From the NCBI GenBank assembly GCA_014860725.1, contig JACZJD010000461.1:1-5306 (forward strand): 5,306 bases of DNA. Direction: 5' to 3'. This DNA comes from Aquamicrobium sp. (GTDB taxonomy: Bacteria > Pseudomonadota > Alphaproteobacteria > Rhizobiales > Rhizobiaceae). How positions within the stretch are numbered: the stretch's first letter is position 1; each line of letters starts with the position of its first letter. Position numbers and translations under genes: made by a program. Positions 1-5,306 of the stretch are shown here, piece after piece. The notes below the pieces were generated by a model, which saw only the letters and a list, made by a program, of their open reading frames with translations, did no database searches and was not told the DNA's origin.

Positions 1-1
1 G

Positions 2-679
2 CCGCTGATCCAGCACCTCGTGCTCGACGAGAGCGAATATTTCGACAAGGACTGGGACCATGCCGCCCGCCGCGTCATGAGCCCGCCCTTCCGTTCCAAG
101 CTGCATCAGGACTCGCTGTGGGCCGGGCTCGCCGCCGGCTCGTTGCAGGTGGTCGCGACCGACCATTGCGCCTTCACCACCGACCAGAAGCGCTTCGGCG
201 TCGGCGACTTCACGAAGATCCCGAACGGCACCGGCGGTCTGGAGGACCGTCTGCCGGTGCTGTGGACCTACGGCGTCAACACCGGCCGGCTGACGCCGAA
301 CGAGTTCGTCGCCGTCACCTCGACCAACATCGCCAAGATCCTGAACATGTACCCGAAAAAGGGCGCGATCCTCGAAGGCGCGGACGCCGACATCGTCGTC
401 TGGGACCCCGAGCGCAGGAAGACCATCTCCGCGAAGTCGCAGCAGTCGGTCATCGACTACAACGTGTTCGAGGGCGTCGAGGTCAAGGGCCTGCCGCGCT
501 TCGTCTTTACCCGCGGCGAACCCGTGGTCGAGGAAGGCAAGGTCGAGGCGAAACCCGGCCACGGCCGGTTTGTGGCGCGCGAGCCGCACATGGCGGTCAA
601 CCGGGCGCTGTCGACGTGGAAGGAGGTCGTGGCGCCGCGCAAGGTCGAGCGCACCGGCATTCCGGCAAGCGGGGTTTGA
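2..679 (+). CDS. hydA: Dihydropyrimidinase / D-hydantoinase, C-terminal part (5' truncated by window)
   Basis: This is the last 225 residues of a cyclic amidohydrolase whose family members are usually about 480 residues long. The reading frame is open from position 2. The GTG at position 20 is an internal Val codon, not a start, because the sequence before it (PLIQHLVLDESEY) is typical hydantoinase sequence. Visible family features are the MSPPFR substrate-pocket segment (fragment residues 26-31), VATDHCAF with the metal-binding/catalytic Asp at fragment residue 54 (codon 161-163), the NGTGG loop, and the closing ADADIVVWDP and DYNVFEGVEVKG beta-sandwich segments. The metal-binding HxH and the bridging Lys lie upstream of the window. 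In the family the enzyme is a cytosolic, usually Zn-dependent tetramer that hydrolyses 5,6-dihydrouracil or dihydrothymine to N-carbamoyl-beta-amino acids, the second step of reductive pyrimidine breakdown. Many members also cleave 5-substituted hydantoins. The stop is 10 nt before the ABC ATPase start, so the two are probably cotranscribed. Family assignment is firm; the preferred substrate (dihydropyrimidine or hydantoin) is less sure. Confidence 0.93.
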   Translation, partial: PLIQHLVLDESEYFDKDWDHAARRVMSPPFRSKLHQDSLWAGLAAGSLQVVATDHCAFTTDQKRFGVGDFTKIPNGTGGLEDRLPVLWTYGVNTGRLTPNEFVAVTSTNIAKILNMYPKKGAILEGADADIVVWDPERRKTISAKSQQSVIDYNVFEGVEVKGLPRFVFTRGEPVVEEGKVEAKPGHGRFVAREPHMAVNRALSTWKEVVAPRKVERTGIPASGV

Positions 680-689
680 CGTCCGGCCC

Positions 690-1511
690 ATGAACGCACC
701 CGCCAGCCAGATCGAGCCAGCCGTCAGAACAGCCGCTCCGGTGATCGAGGCCTCCGGCCTCGGCCTCACCTTCGCGACCAATGACGGCCCGGTGAATGCG
801 CTTTCCAACGTCAACCTGACCATCGACCGGGGCGAGTTCGTCTCCTTCATCGGCCCCTCGGGCTGCGGCAAGACCACCTTCCTGCGTGCGATCGCCGACC
901 TCGAGCAGCCGACCGAAGGGTCGATCCTCGTCAACGGCCTGTCGCCGCGGGCGGCGCGCGAGGCGCGCTCCTACGGCTACGTGTTCCAGGCCGCGGGCTT
1001 GTTCCCGTGGCGCACCATCGAGCGCAACGTCGCGCTGCCGCTTGAGATCATGGGCTATCCCCGGCCCGAGATCGAGGCGCGGATCGCCCGCACGCTCGCG
1101 CTCGTCAACCTCGCCGGCTTCGAGAAGAAGTTCCCGTGGCAGCTTTCCGGCGGCATGCAGCAGCGCGCCTCCATCGCCCGTGCGCTCGCCTTCGACGCCG
1201 ACCTTCTGCTGATGGACGAGCCGTTCGGCGCGCTCGACGAGATCGTGCGCGACCATCTCAACGAGCAGCTGCTGGAGCTGTGGGCGCGGACGAAGAAGAC
1301 GATCTGCTTCGTCACCCACTCGATCCCGGAAGCCGTCTACCTCTCGACCAAGATCGTGGTCATGTCGCCGCGCCCCGGAAGGGTGACGGACGTCATCCAC
1401 TCGACCCTGCCGCGCGAGCGGCCGCTCGACATCCGCGAAACGCCCGAATTCCTTTCCATCGCCGCGCGCGTCCGCGACGGCCTGAGGTCGGGGCACAGCT
1501 ATGACGACTAG
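690..1511 (+). CDS. ABC importer ATP-binding protein (nitrate/sulfonate/taurine/pyrimidine type)
   Basis: A 273-residue nucleotide-binding subunit that would power import through the two permeases encoded next. All ABC motifs are intact: Walker A GPSGCGKTT (residues 55-63), Q-loop Gln100, signature LSGGMQQR (152-159), Walker B LLLMDEP (172-178), D-loop GALD (180-183) and switch His210. It belongs to the SsuB/TauB/NrtD-like group, to judge from VFQAAGLFPWRTIERNV, which resembles the L(L/F)PW segment of those proteins, and from its ending soon after the switch region with no large regulatory domain. I chose ATG 690 because it is the first start after the hydA stop and leaves about 18 residues before the beta-strand that begins the domain. 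The frame stays open upstream, but those candidate starts lie inside hydA and would add Arg-rich shadow sequence. No good Shine-Dalgarno precedes 690, so translation may be coupled to hydA. Its end overlaps the permease 1 start by 11 nt. Function as an importer ATPase is certain; the substrate is not. Confidence 0.95.
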   Translation: MNAPASQIEPAVRTAAPVIEASGLGLTFATNDGPVNALSNVNLTIDRGEFVSFIGPSGCGKTTFLRAIADLEQPTEGSILVNGLSPRAAREARSYGYVFQAAGLFPWRTIERNVALPLEIMGYPRPEIEARIARTLALVNLAGFEKKFPWQLSGGMQQRASIARALAFDADLLLMDEPFGALDEIVRDHLNEQLLELWARTKKTICFVTHSIPEAVYLSTKIVVMSPRPGRVTDVIHSTLPRERPLDIRETPEFLSIAARVRDGLRSGHSYDD

Positions 1512-2436
1512 CGCGGCCGGCACCATCGCTGCGGGCGGGGCGGGGCGCGACGGCATCCTTTCCCGCCTTGCCGCCGGCAACGCGCTGCCGATCCTGATCG
1601 TCGTCGCGGCCATCGTGGCGCTGTGGTACGGCTTCGCCGTCTGGCTCAACATGCCGTGGCAGCTCGGCGTCTACGAGCGTGCGGGCGCCGAATGGACCTT
1701 CGCCGACCTCGTGCGCGACACGCTGGCGCAGGACCGGCCGGTGCTGCCGAGCCCGCATCAGGTCTTCGCCGAGATGTGGCGCACGACGGTGGAGATCGCG
1801 CCGACCTCGCGGCGCAGCCTCCTCTACCATGCGTGGATCACGCTGTCCTCGACGCTCGTCGGCTTCGCGCTCGGCACCTTGCTCGGCATCCTGCTCGCCG
1901 TCTTCATCGTCCACAACCGGGCGATGGACAAGTCGGTGATGCCGTGGGTGGTGGCGAGCCAGACCATCCCCATCCTCGCCATCGCGCCGATGATCATCGT
2001 GGTGCTCAACGCCGTCGGCCTGACCGGTCTTCTGCCCAAGGCGCTGATCTCGACCTATCTGTCGTTCTTCCCGGTCGTGGTCGGCATGGTCAAGGGGCTG
2101 AGAAGCCCAGAGGTCATCCAGCTCGACCTGATGCGCACCTACAACGCAAGTGCCGTCCAGACCTTCTGGAAGCTGCGCTGGCCCTCGGCCATGCCCTATC
2201 TCTTCACCTCGCTGAAGGTGGCCGTCGCCATCAGCCTCGTCGGCGCCATCGTCGGCGAATTGCCGACCGGCGCGGTGGCCGGCCTCGGCGCGCGGCTCCT
2301 CGCCGGCTCCTATTACGGCCAGACCGTGCAGATCTGGTCGGCGCTGTTCATGGCGGCCGCGCTCGCCGCCGTCCTCGTCGCCGTCGTCGGCATCGGCCAC
2401 CGCATGGTGCTCAAACGCATGGGGATGGTGCAATGA
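1501..2436 (+). CDS. ABC importer inner-membrane permease 1 (SsuC/ThiX-like)
   Basis: A 311-residue transmembrane subunit of the BPD_transp_1 type. A hydrophobic helix at about 30-48 is followed by a long polar stretch (49-107) and then a five-helix core at about 110-137, 148-170, 179-199, 234-256 and 277-299. The cytoplasmic coupling (EAA-like) loop is recognisable at about 207-240, with LDLMRTYNASAVQTFWKLRW followed by PSAMPYLFTSLKVA. This contacts the ATPase and has the same form as the matching loop of permease 2, as expected for a heterodimer. The ATG at 1501 lies inside the end of the ATPase gene (11-nt overlap, different frame), which suggests translational coupling. GAGG at 1484-1487 is a possible but distant ribosome site. 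The segment between helix 1 and helix 2 is longer than the roughly 25-30 residues I expect in SsuC-type permeases. The gene ends in an ATGA overlap with permease 2. Confidence 0.93.
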   Translation: MTTSAAGTIAAGGAGRDGILSRLAAGNALPILIVVAAIVALWYGFAVWLNMPWQLGVYERAGAEWTFADLVRDTLAQDRPVLPSPHQVFAEMWRTTVEIAPTSRRSLLYHAWITLSSTLVGFALGTLLGILLAVFIVHNRAMDKSVMPWVVASQTIPILAIAPMIIVVLNAVGLTGLLPKALISTYLSFFPVVVGMVKGLRSPEVIQLDLMRTYNASAVQTFWKLRWPSAMPYLFTSLKVAVAISLVGAIVGELPTGAVAGLGARLLAGSYYGQTVQIWSALFMAAALAAVLVAVVGIGHRMVLKRMGMVQ

Positions 2437-3293
2437 GGACGCCGTTCCTGCTCGCGCTCCTGTTCTGGGCCGTGGCCTGGGCGTTCAACGAATGGCTGGT
2501 GCGGCAGAACCCGCGCTCGGCCGCGCTGCGGCGCGCGATCGGCATCGCGGTACCGACCGTGTTCGGCATCGCCGTGCTGGTGATGTGGGAAGGCATCGTG
2601 CGCGGCTTCCAGATCCCGTCGGTGCTGCTGCCGCCGCCGTCGATGATCTGGGCGCGAATCGTCGGCTCGGTGCCGATCCTGTGGGCCGATTTCCAGCAGA
2701 CCTTCCTCAAGGCGGTGCTGATCGGCTACGCGCTCGGCTGCGGCGCGGGCTTCGTCGTCGCCATCCTCATCGACCGCTCGCCGTTCCTGCAGCGCGGGCT
2801 GCTGCCGCTCGGCAATTTCGTCTCGGCGCTGCCGATCATCGGCGTCGCGCCGATCATGGTGATGTGGTTCGGCTTCGACTGGCCGTCCAAGGCGGCGGTG
2901 GTCATCATCATGACCTTCTTCCCGATGCTGGTGAACACGGTGCAGGGGCTCAGCGTGTCGTCGTCGATCGACCGCGACCTGATGCGCACCTATGCGGCGA
3001 GCTACTGGCAGACGCTGTTCAAGCTGCGCCTGCCGGCCGCCGCGCCCTTCATCTTCAACGCGCTGAAGATCAACTCGACGCTGGCCCTCATCGGCGCCAT
3101 CGTGGCAGAGTTCTTCGGCACGCCCATCGTCGGCATGGGCTTCCGCATCTCGACCGAGGTCGGGCGGATGAATGTCGACATGGTCTGGGCGGAGATCGCG
3201 GTCGCCGCGCTCGCAGGCTCCGTCTTCTATGGCGTCGTGTCCCTCGCCGAGAGGGCCGTGACGTTCTGGCATCCGTCTGTCCGCGGTGGATAG
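2433..3293 (+). CDS. ABC importer inner-membrane permease 2 (SsuC/ThiX-like)
   Basis: A 286-residue permease paired with the preceding one. Predicted helices lie at about 3-22, 36-57, 92-113, 121-145, 153-172, 207-228 and 251-275. The core matches BPD_transp_1 permeases of the sulfonate/nitrate/pyrimidine group: IPSVLLPPPSMIWARI after helix 2, ALPIIGVAPIMVMWFG in the core, and the coupling loop at about 180-210 (DRDLMRTYAASYWQTLFKLRLPAAAPFIFNAL, given here in two pieces: DRDLMRTYAASYWQTLFKLR then LPAAAPFIFNAL). The hydrophobic N-terminal segment, before a basic linker (RQNPRSAALRRA), is an addition to the usual six-helix plan. The ATG at 2433 overlaps the stop of permease 1 as ATGA, with the purine-rich GGGGATGG at 2421-2428 just upstream, so the start is well supported. 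Sequence identity to permease 1 is limited outside the core, indicating an old duplication or separately recruited partners rather than a recent copy. Confidence 0.94.
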   Translation: MRTPFLLALLFWAVAWAFNEWLVRQNPRSAALRRAIGIAVPTVFGIAVLVMWEGIVRGFQIPSVLLPPPSMIWARIVGSVPILWADFQQTFLKAVLIGYALGCGAGFVVAILIDRSPFLQRGLLPLGNFVSALPIIGVAPIMVMWFGFDWPSKAAVVIIMTFFPMLVNTVQGLSVSSSIDRDLMRTYAASYWQTLFKLRLPAAAPFIFNALKINSTLALIGAIVAEFFGTPIVGMGFRISTEVGRMNVDMVWAEIAVAALAGSVFYGVVSLAERAVTFWHPSVRGG

Positions 3294-3302
3294 GCGCACT
3301 TC

Positions 3303-3308
3303 AGAGGG
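3303..3308 (+). promoter_or_regulatory. Ribosome binding site of the solute-binding protein gene
   Basis: AGAGGG ends 8 nt before ATG 3317 and is the best Shine-Dalgarno match in the operon. It decides the start between ATG 3317 and the in-frame GTG at 3308, which overlaps the site itself. A strong site here fits the need for more binding protein than membrane subunits. Confidence 0.6.
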
Positions 3309-3316
3309 TGAAAACA

Positions 3317-4309
3317 ATGAAAACAACAGCAGTTGCATTTCTCGCCGGCGCGATGTCGCTGGCCGCGTTTCAGGCTTTTGCCGCGGACAAGGTCACGCTG
3401 CAGCTCAAATGGGTGACGCAGGCGCAGTTCGCCGGCTACTACGTCGCCAAGGACAAGGGCTTCTACGAGGAGGAGAACCTCGACGTCGAGATCAAGCCCG
3501 GCGGGCCCGACATCGCCCCGCCGCAGGTGATCGCCGGCGGCGGCGCCGACGTCATCGTGGAGTGGATGCCGGCCGCTCTCGCCACGCGCGAGCGCGGCGT
3601 GCCGCTCGTCAACATCGCCCAGCCCTTCAAGTCGTCGGGCATGATGCTGACCTGCCTCAAGGAGACCGGCATCACCGGCCCCGAGGACTTCAAGGGCCGG
3701 ACGCTCGGCGTCTGGTTCTTCGGCAACGAGTATCCGTTCATGAACTGGATGAGCAAGCTCGGCATCTCCACCCAGGGCGGGGCGGACGGCGTCACCGTGC
3801 TCAAGCAGGGCTTCAACGTCGATCCGCTGCTCCAGAAGCAGGCCGACTGCATCTCGGTCATGACCTACAATGAATACTGGCAGGTCATCGACGCCGGCAT
3901 CGCCGAGGACGACCTCATCACCTTCAAGTACGAGGACCAGGGCGTCGCCACGCTGGAGGACGGCCTCTACGTGCTGGAGCAGAACCTCGCCGACGAGGCC
4001 TTCGTCGACAGGATGGCCCGCTTCGTGCGCGCCTCGATGAAGGGCTGGAAATATGCCGAGGAGAACCCGGACGAGGCGGCCGAGATCGTGCTGGAGAACG
4101 ACGAGACCGGCGCGCAGCAGGAGCACCACCAGAAGCGCATGATGGGCGAGGTGGCGAAGCTGACGGCCGGCTCCAACGGCGCGCTCGACCCGGCCGACTT
4201 CGAGCGCACCGTCGAGACGCTGCTGACCGGCGGCGACGACCCGGTGATCTCGAAGAAGCCGGAGGGCGCGTGGACCCACGCCGTCACCGACAAGGCGTTC
4301 GGCGGCTGA
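3317..4309 (+). CDS. ABC importer periplasmic substrate-binding protein, NMT1/THI5-like
   Basis: A 330-residue secreted protein. Residues 1-22 or 1-23 form a Sec signal peptide: basic start (MKTT), a hydrophobic core, then an AFA-A cleavage region before DKVTLQLKW. The mature part is an NMT1/THI5-like (SsuA/ThiY-type) two-lobed binding domain. Diagnostic stretches are LQLKWVTQAQFAGYYVAKDK (28-47), GFYEEENLDVEIKPGG (48-63) and the later DFKGRTLGVW (124-133). It would capture the ligand in the periplasm and deliver it to permeases 1 and 2. It lacks the Cys-rich CCCFC signature of true yeast THI5 enzymes, so a binding role is expected rather than HMP synthesis. Two Cys (113 and 178) could form a disulfide after export. 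The family includes binding proteins for pyrimidines, HMP and riboflavin. The neighbouring hydA favours a pyrimidine, dihydropyrimidine or hydantoin ligand, which is an inference. It is the last gene of the unit, with a terminator 32 nt after its stop. Confidence 0.93.
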   Translation: MKTTAVAFLAGAMSLAAFQAFAADKVTLQLKWVTQAQFAGYYVAKDKGFYEEENLDVEIKPGGPDIAPPQVIAGGGADVIVEWMPAALATRERGVPLVNIAQPFKSSGMMLTCLKETGITGPEDFKGRTLGVWFFGNEYPFMNWMSKLGISTQGGADGVTVLKQGFNVDPLLQKQADCISVMTYNEYWQVIDAGIAEDDLITFKYEDQGVATLEDGLYVLEQNLADEAFVDRMARFVRASMKGWKYAEENPDEAAEIVLENDETGAQQEHHQKRMMGEVAKLTAGSNGALDPADFERTVETLLTGGDDPVISKKPEGAWTHAVTDKAFGG

Positions 4310-4340
4310 GCAAGGGCTTCGGCCGGCAAGGATGACGAAC

Positions 4341-4366
4341 GAAGGGGGCGGGCGACCGCCCCTTTC
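4341..4366 (+). terminator. Rho-independent terminator of the hydA-ABC unit
   Basis: An 11-bp stem pairs 4341-4351 (GAAGGGGGCGG) with 4356-4366 (CCGCCCCTTTC), with one G-U pair and a four-base GCGA loop of the stable GNRA class. It begins 32 nt after the binding-protein stop. An outer helix may extend it: GGCAAGG at 4325-4331 can pair with CCTTGCC at 4366-4372. The T-rich tail (TTTCCTT) is short and interrupted, so termination may be less complete than for a classic U-run. Position, just after the last gene of a compact unit, supports the call. Confidence 0.75.
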
Positions 4367-4375
4367 CTTGCCCGG

Positions 4376-4405
4376 GTCTTCGGTGTCCGCGTCTTCGGTT
4401 CGCGC
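4376..4405. repeat. Imperfect tandem repeat, 15-nt period, two copies
   Basis: GTCTTCGGTGTCCGC (4376-4390) is followed directly by GTCTTCGGTTCGCGC (4391-4405). The first nine bases are identical and the rest diverges. It lies in the 190-nt convergent intergenic region (4310-4499), which has no convincing gene. With two units only, it may be a chance or slippage product with no function. Confidence 0.4.
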
Positions 4406-4445
4406 CAGGCGCAAGCCTCGCGGGCCCCGGCCGACAAGGCAAGAA

Positions 4446-4477
4446 AAAGCCCGCCGCTTCGGCAAGCGGCGGGCTTT
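4446..4477 (-). terminator. Rho-independent terminator of the TerC gene, probably bidirectional
   Basis: A perfect 14-bp stem pairs 4446-4459 (AAAGCCCGCCGCTT) with 4464-4477 (AAGCGGCGGGCTTT) around a four-base loop (CGGC). Read on the minus strand, the hairpin runs into TTTTTCTT (complement of 4441-4448), a good U-tract, and it starts 22 nt after the TerC-family stop codon. On the plus strand the tail is only TTTCCTGTT, so it could act as a weaker backup for transcripts that pass the hairpin at 4341-4366. Confidence 0.88.
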
Positions 4478-4499
4478 CCTGTTCCGGCGCGGCCGGGTG

Positions 4500-5156
4500 T
4501 TACAGGCCGGCTGCGACCGCGGGCCAGACCTCCATCGAGCCGCGATAGATCATCTCCAGCGCCACGTAGAGGATGATCAGCAGGCCGACATAGGCGATCC
4601 AGCGGTGCTTCTCGAGCAGGCGGGCGATGAAGGTGGCGGCAATGCCCATCAGCGCGATGGACAGCGCGAGACCGATGACGAGGACGGTCGGATGGTCGCG
4701 CGCCGCGCCCGCCACGGCGAGCACGTTGTCGAGCGACATCGACACGTCGGCGATGATGATCTGGATCGCCGCCTGCTTCAGCGTCTTGCGCGGCGCGCCC
4801 TCGGCGATGCCGCCGCTCTTGTCGAGGTCCTCGTCGGCCAGTGCTTCCTGCGCGGCGTGGACCTCGTGATGCGGCGTGCGCAGTTCGCGCCACATCTTCC
4901 AGCACACCCATAGGAGCAGCAGGCCGCCGACCAGAAGCAGGCCGATGATGTTGAGGAGCTGAACCGTGACGGAGGCGAAGGCGATGCGCAGCACGGTGGC
5001 GGCGATGATGCCGATGAGGATGGCCTTGGCGCGCTGGTTGGCCGGCAGGCCGGCGGCGGCAAGGCCGATCACCACCGCATTGTCGCCGGCAAGCACAAGG
5101 TCGATGGCAATCACCTGCAGAAGGGCGGTGAAGCCCTCGGGCGTGAAAATTTCCAT
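4500..5156 (-). CDS. TerC-family integral membrane protein (YjbE-like probable metal-ion exporter)
   Basis: A 218-residue membrane protein with the two signature acidic repeats of the TerC family. DLVLAGDNAVVIG (Asp19, Asp25, Asn26) sits in the first helix, and DVSMSLDNVLAVAG (Asp137, Asp143, Asn144) sits in the first helix of the second half. Hydrophobic segments lie at about 9-36, 44-62, 66-89, 129-151, 154-180 and 187-207. A charged cytoplasm-like linker (90-128, rich in Glu, Asp, His, Lys) separates the two three-helix halves, so the protein is an internal duplication in full form. In characterised relatives the paired Asp residues serve transport of Mn2+, and TerC-type proteins have been linked to metal loading of exported enzymes; older names mention tellurite resistance. 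The Mn role here is inferred from family. ATG 5156 is preceded by a weak ribosome site, AGTGGGA (5170-5164, 7-nt spacing). The gene converges on the ABC operon and is its own unit, with a terminator just after it. Confidence 0.92.
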   Translation of the reverse strand: MEIFTPEGFTALLQVIAIDLVLAGDNAVVIGLAAAGLPANQRAKAILIGIIAATVLRIAFASVTVQLLNIIGLLLVGGLLLLWVCWKMWRELRTPHHEVHAAQEALADEDLDKSGGIAEGAPRKTLKQAAIQIIIADVSMSLDNVLAVAGAARDHPTVLVIGLALSIALMGIAATFIARLLEKHRWIAYVGLLIILYVALEMIYRGSMEVWPAVAAGL

Positions 5157-5176
5157 GTTGTCGTCCCACTCTTATG

Positions 5177-5235
5177 AAAATGCGGCGTCATCCACGCCGC
5201 ACATCGCCCGAAGCCGGAAATTGTCCGCAGGCGAT
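5177..5235 (-). promoter_or_regulatory. Possible structured 5' leader of the TerC gene
   Basis: On the minus strand, ATCGCC (5235-5230) can pair with GGCGAT (5208-5203). It encloses a small hairpin, CGGA (5227-5224) with TCCG (5218-5215). One base later comes an 8-bp hairpin, TGCGGCGT (5201-5194) with ACGCCGCA (5188-5181) and loop GGATG, followed by TTTT (5180-5177). The last hairpin resembles a short attenuator terminator and ends only 24 nt before the start codon. TerC-family genes of the YjbE type are often under Mn-responsive RNA control in other bacteria, but the conserved GGGGAGUA of the yybP-ykoY riboswitch is absent here. Existence of the pairings is seen; function is inferred and could be chance in GC-rich DNA. 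Confidence 0.35.
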
Positions 5236-5239
5236 TTTA
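5234..5239 (-). promoter_or_regulatory. Candidate -10 element for the TerC gene
   Basis: TAAAAT, preceded by TG (TGTAAAAT), is the most AT-rich, -10-like hexamer upstream of the TerC gene, 77 nt before its ATG. The nearest -35-like hexamer, TTGAAC (5266-5261), is 21 nt away, wider than the usual 16-18 nt, so the promoter is only tentative. If real, transcription would begin near 5227, inside the 5' part of the leader pairing described above. Confidence 0.3.
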
Positions 5240-5244
5240 CATGG

Positions 5245-5264
5245 GAACCGGGGCAGGTCGGTTC
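5245..5264. repeat. Inverted repeat GAACCG-N8-CGGTTC upstream of the TerC gene
   Basis: A perfect 6-bp inverted repeat (5245-5250 and 5259-5264) with an 8-nt spacer lies just upstream of the candidate -10 element and overlaps the -35-like hexamer. Such a site could bind a dimeric regulator, or form a hairpin in a longer transcript. The remaining DNA to the window end (5265-5306) holds no gene I can support. Confidence 0.35.
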
Positions 5265-5306
5265 AAGGCACGGGCGCAGAATTTTGCAACGCCCGAAGAA
5301 ATGGCC

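Noticed and set aside
20..22. GTG at position 20 as the start of the hydantoinase gene
   Set aside because: The frame is open to the window edge and the residues before it match the family; the catalytic N-terminal half must lie upstream.
597..1652. Long minus-strand open frame (351 codons) opposite the ATPase gene
   Set aside because: It is opposite a gene with every ABC motif intact, its translation is low-complexity and rich in Arg, Asp, Gly and Ala, and no domain is recognisable. Such frames are expected opposite GC-rich genes with G/C at third positions.
3308..3310. In-frame GTG as an alternative start of the binding protein
   Set aside because: It lies within the Shine-Dalgarno sequence that serves ATG 3317, and the signal peptide is complete from that ATG.
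1393..4465. Further long minus-strand open frames (1393-2433, 2313-3338, 3227-4465) opposite the permease and binding-protein genes
   Set aside because: Their translations are His/Arg/Asp/Glu-rich mirror products of the plus-strand genes, with no hydrophobic segments or motifs, and they run through the convincing terminators or gene junctions.
4332..4913. Plus-strand open frame of 193 codons running from the intergenic region into the TerC gene
   Set aside because: It crosses both terminator hairpins and then lies antisense to a well-supported TerC gene; the translation is charged and low-complexity with no domain.
5157..5306. yybP-ykoY (Mn2+) riboswitch upstream of the TerC gene
   Set aside because: The conserved GGGGAGUA core and its partner loop are not present on the minus strand. 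Only generic pairings are seen, reported separately as a weak leader structure.
5301..5306. ATG GCC at the very end of the window as the start of a divergent plus-strand gene
   Set aside because: Only two codons are visible and there is no convincing ribosome site, so it cannot be supported, though a divergent gene may begin here.

Overview
The window is GC-rich (third codon positions are almost always G or C) and looks like ordinary chromosomal DNA of an alphaproteobacterium. The gene content (a dihydropyrimidinase next to an NMT1/THI5-type ABC importer) and the protein style most suggest Rhizobiales, of the Mesorhizobium/Aminobacter/Nitratireductor kind. That placement is an inference from family resemblance, not a search result.

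Layout. Positions 2-4309 hold a compact plus-strand block of five genes. First is the C-terminal half of a dihydropyrimidinase (hydA; its 5' part lies outside the window). It is followed by a complete ABC importer: ATPase (690-1511), inner-membrane permease 1 (1501-2436), permease 2 (2433-3293) and a secreted NMT1/THI5-like solute-binding protein (3317-4309). The genes are 10 nt apart, overlap by 11 nt, overlap by 4 nt and are 23 nt apart, so they very probably form one transcription unit. A strong GC-rich hairpin at 4341-4366 ends it. A second hairpin at 4446-4477 lies between the two convergent units and has the U-tract needed for the opposite strand. Beyond it, on the minus strand (5156-4500), is a TerC-family membrane protein (YjbE-like, probable metal-ion exporter). 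Its 150-nt upstream region holds a candidate promoter, an inverted repeat and a potentially structured RNA leader.

How the genes fit together. Dihydropyrimidinase opens the ring of 5,6-dihydrouracil or dihydrothymine (and of hydantoins) in reductive pyrimidine catabolism. The linked importer most simply brings a pyrimidine, reduced pyrimidine, hydantoin or related ring compound into the cell for this pathway. The substrate cannot be read from the sequence. Automatic annotation would probably call the transporter a thiamine-precursor (HMP) or nitrate/sulfonate/taurine system, and the hydA linkage argues for a pyrimidine-type compound instead. The TerC gene is a separate unit with no evident link.

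I see no mobile element, CRISPR, tRNA or rRNA, and no clear sign of a wholly new system. The parts most worth a second look are the transporter's substrate, the long periplasmic segment in permease 1, the extra N-terminal helix of permease 2 and the structured leader of the TerC gene.
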